Shown: in pieces, positions 59,336-64,000 of the stretch
Layout: the number at the start of each line of letters is the position of its first letter
Position numbering within the stretch: position 1 is the first letter of the stretch
Assembly (NCBI GenBank): GCA_037367405.1
Contig: JAZKJV010010760.1
Coordinates: 326,001 to 390,000, forward strand
Length of the DNA stretch: 64,000 nt
From: Ottelia alismoides
Taxonomy: Eukaryota > Streptophyta > Magnoliopsida > Alismatales > Hydrocharitaceae
Direction: 5' to 3'
The notes under the pieces: generated by a model
What the model was told of the DNA's origin: nothing
Seen by the model: only the letters and a program-made list of their open reading frames with translations
Databases searched by the model: none
Made by a program: the position numbers and the translations under genes

Positions 59336-59767
59336 TCAGCACTGTCCATTCCCAACAAATGGTTGTGCATCAGATGACAGCCTAGATATGACAATACTCC
59401 CATTATCACGCACAACTCTCACGATGAATGGTCCTGACCACTTGCTTTTCAATTTTCCCAGAAACAACTTCAACTTAGCATCAAATAACCAAGCTTTCTG
59501 ATCAGGGGAGAAAGTCTTCCTTCGAATGTGTTTATCATGCCAGCGCTTGGCTTTCCCCTTATACATGATTGAGTTATCATATGCAAAGTCTTTGAATTCT
59601 AGTAATTTATTCAAATCCAACTTCCTATTCTTTCCTGCCGTCTCATAATCTAGATTGCATGCACGGAGTGCCCATAAAGATTTGTGAATTAAATCCACTG
59701 GTAGGTGGCAAGGCCTTCCATACACCAATCTGTAGGGAGACATACCCAAAGGAGACTTGTACGCCAT
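59336..59767 (-). pseudogene. U5 integrase C-terminal part
   Basis: 144 codons, from MAYKSPLGMSPYRLVYGRPC to VGNGQC. It covers the end of the core and the C-terminal domain with GKLKSKWSGPFIV, the GPF-type motif of Ty3/gypsy integrases. It is in frame with the core, separated by one TAA where U3 still has TAT (LWAYR). Confidence 0.85.
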
Positions 59768-59770
59768 CCG

Positions 59771-60205
59771 TTAAGCCCATAGAACTGAATCAAGCATCTG
59801 GGATGAGTTCTTCCTATCTGGACGTACAAGTTTTTGCAATATCATCTTGATCTCCCTATATGAAATTTCTGCCAAGCCATTAGTTTGAGGGTGGTAAGGA
59901 GACACAACTCTGTACTCAATGGCATACTCCTTCACAAGATTCTGTACTTCTCTATTAATGAAATAGCTTCCCCCATCTAAAATCAGTATTTTGGGAATAC
60001 CGAACCACGCAATATTATGGTCCTTGAGAAAGGAACATACTATACGCCTATCTGCGGCTCGGGTGGTGATAGCCTCCACCCATCGACTAACATAATCAAC
60101 AGCTTGTAGGATGTACTCAAATCCCTTACTTACAGGAAAAGGGCCCATGAAATCTATGCACCAAGCCTCAAAAACATCAAAAATTTGTATATATCTTAGG
60201 GGCAT
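59771..60205 (-). pseudogene. U5 integrase catalytic core
   Basis: Integrase joins element cDNA to host DNA. The core shows CIDFMGPFP (first Asp), ILDGGSYFI (second Asp) and SPYHPQTNGLAEISYREIK (Glu), so the D-D-E set is present. The core is nearly full length and ends at the in-frame TAA at 59768-59770. Confidence 0.85.
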
Positions 60206-60294
60206 GGTATCTTTGGAACCAACAGTTCCTCCTATTTTCTGACAGTCAGTACAACCTCAAACATACTCTATAGCATCCTTAAACAATGTGGCCA

Positions 60295-60682
60295 CTATGT
60301 AAAAACCTTTGCTGCCGTGCATTTCCCCGAATGATGGCCACCATATTCTAGTTTGTGACATTGTTCATGTATACTGGTGTGTTCCACTTGAGGAATGCAC
60401 CTTCTCCAGATACAACCCACACCCTCACAAAATAGGTACGGATCCTCCCACTGGTAATAATGAATATCTGACAGAAATTTGTCTATCTTGTACCTCGACC
60501 AATCTTGTGGAACTTTCTTGAAGATAAGAGACAAGATAGTTCACAATATCAGCATACCATCGGAGTGAGTCCACAAACAAAATAGATTCATCTAGAAAGG
60601 GTTCGGAAATAGGGATCATGTTCTGCTCAGAGGTCTCTACATATGTGATACGAGAAAGGTGATCTGCCACAACATTTTTCAC
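60295..60682 (-). pseudogene. U5 RNase H-IN spacer and integrase zinc-binding domain
   Basis: NVVADHLSR (60682) follows RNase H. In another frame CIWRRCIPQVEHTSI, HEQCHK and YGGHHSGKCTAAKV (60534-60295) form the HHCC zinc-binding region, with one frameshift between the parts. Confidence 0.75.
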
Positions 60683-60689
60683 TCTAGGT

Positions 60690-61004
60690 TTATCTCGAAT
60701 CTCTGATTTCTAAATCAAATTCCCAGAGAAGAAGGATCCATATGATAAGGTGTGGTTTGGCATCCTTCTTTGCCTGCAAGTATAGTACGGCAGTGTGATC
60801 CGTGAACACAATAACGTGTGAACCGATGAGGTAAGATCTGAACTTTTCTATCCCAAACACAACTGCCAACATCTCCTTCTTTGTAACTGTATAATTCCGC
60901 TGTGCTTCATCAAGAGTCTTGCTAGCATAGTGTATAGCAAATGGTATCCCATCCCTTCTATGTCCTAAAACATCTCCAACTGCGAAATCTGAGGTATCTA
61001 TCAT
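60690..61004 (-). pseudogene. U5 RNase H
   Basis: RNase H removes the RNA strand during reverse transcription. [12 protein letters not shown] (first Asp), [14 protein letters not shown] (Glu) and [10 protein letters not shown] (Asp) give the catalytic set, then [20 protein letters not shown]. It is in the same frame as the RT thumb, separated by one stop. Confidence 0.85.
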
Positions 61005-61022
61005 AATCTCAAAAAGAAGAGA

Positions 61023-61322
61023 CTAGTCAAATGGTTGTAATACATGCGCACTAGTAACCATTTCTTTCATCTGATTGAATGCAAGGAGGACTTTCTCATC
61101 GACAACAAAATCACTCTCCTTACACAGAAGCTCAGTCAAAGGTTTGTCGATCTTGCTGAAGTCCTTTATGAATCCCCTATAGAATCCTACATGTCCCAGA
61201 AATGACCTCAATTGCTTCAAATTCTGGGGTGGCTCTAACTTTGAAATCACATTAATCTTAGTCGGGTCAACCTCCATACCATGTTTGGAGATGACATGGC
61301 CCAATAAAATTCCCTTAGTCAC
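61023..61322 (-). pseudogene. U5 RT thumb/connection
   Basis: ILLGHVISKHGMEVDPTKI and LRSFLGHVGFYRGFIKDFS are the RT thumb motifs of the Athila lineage. The frame is shifted relative to the RT palm (overlap at 61315-61322), so one indel lies there. Confidence 0.85.
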
Positions 61323-62160
61323 TATAAAGGTGACTCTTCTCCGATGAGAGCACTAGGTTTACCTCATAGCAACGTTGAAGAACTTGGTCTAAATAGGCAA
61401 GACATGTGTCAAAACTGTCCCCGTAGACCGATAAATCGTCCATGAAGACGTCAAGAAAACTACCCACCTTGTCGGAAAAAACAACCAACATACACCTTTG
61501 AAATGTAGCGGGGGCATTACACAATCCAAAGGGCATCTGTCTAAAGGTGTAGGTGCCAAACATGCAGGTTAAAGTAGTTTTCTCCTGATCCTCAAGATCA
61601 ATAGCAACTTGGTTGTATCTCGAGTACCCATCCAAGAAGCAAAAGAACTCTTTCCCAGCCATCCTCTCAAAAATCTGATCAATAAAGGGTAGCAGAAAGT
61701 GATCGTTCTTGGTAGCTGAGTTCAGGCGTTGGTAATCTACACATACACGCCATGAAGTAGGTACTAGGGTCGGAATCTCCTCACCACGGTCATTCTTTAT
61801 GATCGTAATCCCGGATTTCTTTAGGTCTACATGTAAAGGGCAGACCCACTTGGAATCCGAAATGGGATATATAAAGCCAACATCACACCATTTTCTAGTC
61901 TCTTTCATGACAACCTCCCTTAGATTTGGATTTAAATGGCGCTGACATTCACGAGAGGGTTTACAGTTATCCTCTAGGTAGATATGATGCGAGCACAATG
62001 CTAGATTATTCCCATGGAGATCCATGATTTTCCATCCTATGGCCTTGCGGTTTCTCTTAAGAACCTCTAGCACACGAGATTCTTGTTCAGCGGTCAACTG
62101 CGAGCTGAGGATTATCGGAAATATTTGGGGGGGGAGGGGGGTGACCCGCAAGGAAGGCAT
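61315..62160 (-). pseudogene. U5 reverse transcriptase, long intact palm and fingers
   Basis: 281 codons without a stop. Order: HIYLEDNCKPSRECQRHLNP, PTSWRVCVDYQRLNSATK, LPFIDQIFERMAGKEFFCFL, DGYSRYNQVAIDLEDQEKTT, FGTYTFRQMPFGLCNAPATF and VFMDDLSVYG. The catalytic Asp residues (FLDGY and the FMDD box) are all present. It is the longest element-coded frame in the window; upstream and downstream indels still break the polyprotein. Confidence 0.9.
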
Positions 62161-62221
62161 ATTTCAACGTTGATCGTAAAACCTTGAGCTCATGTGGGGT
62201 ATGAATCGGCTTTGCAATAAC

Positions 62222-62704
62222 CTATACTATTGTACTGGCAGACGTTATGTGATCTGTACTCTGTGGATTGTCTACCTTGGCTACTGACGGCTCAGCAAAT
62301 AGTATATATGATAGATCTACAATGAATGATCTCTGTTTAGAAAGGAAGGTCTCATCAGTATGGTCAATATTCTTATCAATTAACGTCTTAGATATCTTAA
62401 TAATAATCTTAGAAAGATGTCTCTCATTTGTGCATAAATCGGGAACTTCAATGAATGGCTTTGATATCTGGACCTCAGAACTCTCAGAAGGAGGCATATC
62501 ATCAGTAATCTCAGAAAAGTGTGTCAACAGAATATCAGAAGGTGCCTCTAGAAATTCAGATTGATCCTTAAAAATCAACTCAAACTGCTCATCAGCAACT
62601 ATCTCAATTGGACCACCAGAGGAACTCATGTCAATTGTGCTTACCATAGAATCCTTTTGGGAAAGGAACTCATGGGTGTCTATAAAATCAGTGAAAAGAT
62701 CCAT
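62222..62704 (-). pseudogene. U5 PR-RT linker
   Basis: 160 codons, acidic, with ITDDMPPSESSE and a Ser/Asp-rich character. No known domain. Same frame as the protease, separated by one stop (62705-62707). Confidence 0.6.
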
Positions 62705-62707
62705 CTA

Positions 62708-63244
62708 TTAGAATTCAACAAGAAATTCACAGTCACCTGGCTCTGATATAACTTTCTCTGTATCATCTGCTGCTGGTGGCGATGATGGTCTAGGATCAGA
62801 GATCGTCTCAATTTTCACATTGTCACTGCGAGAGTGAAAGATGATCTCTTCAGTACCACAATCAACTGCTGCTTTGACCATTCGAAGGAACGGTCGACCT
62901 AGTATGATCGTGGTATGGAGTAACGGTACATGTGTGTCCATATCCATGACAACAAAATCAACAGGGAATTTCATTCCCTGCACCGTTACAACAACATCCT
63001 CTAAAATGCCTCTTGGCCTCTTAATCGATCTATCAACAAATTGAAGGATTGTTCTAGTTGTTTTAAGAGGCCCTAACCGAAATTCAGTTAGTAAAGAGGA
63101 AGGAATGAGATTAATGGAGGAACCACTATCAAGAAGAGTACGACCAAATTCTTGATCAAAGATATGGCAACGGATGTGAGGTGCTCCCTTGTATTTCTTT
63201 TTAGGAGGGAGGTTACTGATTGCATGAACTGTGGTCATGATCAA
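62708..63244 (-). pseudogene. U5 aspartic protease
   Basis: 178 codons. The active-site loop is RTLLDSGSSINLIPSSLL, the flap region QFVDRSIKRPRGILEDVVV, and the second structural motif TTIILGRPFLRMVKAAVD. The catalytic DSG is intact. The protease would cut the Gag-Pol polyprotein. It is bounded by single stops on both sides. Confidence 0.85.
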
Positions 63245-63253
63245 GATGTGTTT

Positions 63254-64000
63254 CTATGTTTCCTTTCGTTGGTTCTTCCTTGGTTGACGCTTTTGTGTAC
63301 TTGCCTTTTTCATTCCTTTTTTTACTGTAGGCATGTATTCCATGGCCTTGAGGAGTGACATCTTTAAAAAGATGTTCTGTAAAATCTCAACCACTCCAGG
63401 ATCTGATAGGGTTGTTTTTAATTTTTGAATTTTCTTAGGTTTGGGAACAGAAGGAAATGGCACAGAATCATAATAACCATGCAAACATTCATTATTCAAA
63501 GTAGAATCCTCATGTACAAAAGGACAACCATAATCAGTCTGTACAGTGTTGTCCAAACTAGGTGAGGAAAAACATAATCTAAAATAGAATGGGATGCTGC
63601 TACTGGTGAAGAGGAAGAATCTATGACTGGTGTATTCTCCCTTGCTGATGGTGATTTGCATCTTCCTGGTGAAGGTGGTGGTGAAGGTGGTAAAATTCCA
63701 AACTTGGGTGCTGCTACACTGGGCCTCTCGACTACTGGTGAAGGAGATGATGTGGAAGATTATGCTCTCTCAGTGGATTGATCTCTCAACCCTAACTGTT
63801 GCATAGGCAGCTGCAATCTCCTACCGCTCCTAAGATGAATGGCATCATATAAACATGTAAAATAAAGGGACATACCTGTCTCGAGGGTGGGTGGGCTATT
63901 GCCTACCTGCTCCTTGCATCTGAAGTTGTTGGGGTTAGCTTCGACCGTTGCTGGAATCAGTGTCTTGGTGGTGGTCAGGTCATCGATCCGCTGAGTCAGT
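63254..64000 (-). pseudogene. U5 Gag C-terminus and Gag-Pol linker (runs off right edge)
   Basis: From 63999 the frame reads IDDLTTTKTLIPATVEANPN and DAIHLRSGRRL, the Athila Gag-Pol border, then one stop and a Ser/Pro-rich part. A frame change near 63660 leads to a frame (63661-63254) ending GVVEILQNIFLKMSLLKAME and a Lys/Arg-rich tail. The Gag core lies outside the window. Confidence 0.7.

Overview
This 64-kb window looks like plant (angiosperm) nuclear heterochromatin. It is built almost entirely of LTR retrotransposons, and I recognise no host gene, tRNA, rRNA or CRISPR array. The dominant family is a Ty3/gypsy element of Athila type. Its LTRs are about 3.2-3.8 kb and run TGATGAAT...CA. 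It has a tRNA-Asp-like primer site, a Gag with a Gln/Pro-rich tail, and the pol order PR-RT-RNaseH-IN with an FMDD reverse-transcriptase box. About 2 kb of non-coding sequence lies between integrase and the 3' LTR. Species cannot be named from this.

Layout. A head-to-tail chain of minus-strand units shares single LTRs: LTR A (1551-5334), LTR B (11608-15388), LTR D (three pieces: 26302-26569, 37233-40245, 52407-52672) and LTR E (54174-57346). Unit U1 (left of A) shows only its leader and the start of a coding region. U2 (A-B) keeps gag but has lost pol. U3 (B-D) keeps a broken pol but has lost its PBS, leader and most of gag. U4 (D-E) is only 1.5 kb of 3' non-coding region. U5 (right of E) carries the best-preserved pol and runs off the right edge.

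Four other elements are inserted into this chain. A Tourist-like MITE sits in U2 gag (8686-8837, TAA duplication). A plus-strand solo LTR sits in the U3 3' region (16234-20065, 5-bp duplication CTACC). A complete copia-type element sits in LTR D (26570-37227, duplication CACTA); its LTRs differ at only 10 of 2659 positions although its pol is dead. A plus-strand pol-deleted Athila-like element, called C here, also sits in LTR D (40246-52401, duplication GTAAG). Removing these inserts restores continuous sequence at each site.

Points most worth a second look. (1) Arrays of short hairpins with a constant TATACTTAGG/CCTAAGTATA outer stem and changing but still paired inner stems lie before the 3' LTR; their 3' arms run into G-tracts that resemble the element's own polypurine tract. 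(2) A G-box palindrome and a W-box palindrome stand side by side in the LTR promoters. (3) A run of about 13 micro-hairpins with a CAC/CAT/CAA-type loop lies upstream of the TATA box in the young copia LTR. (4) Two elements share an ORF that starts MADW and seems to lack the Gag capsid core. (5) Long head-to-head inverted LTR pairs could make hairpin RNA.
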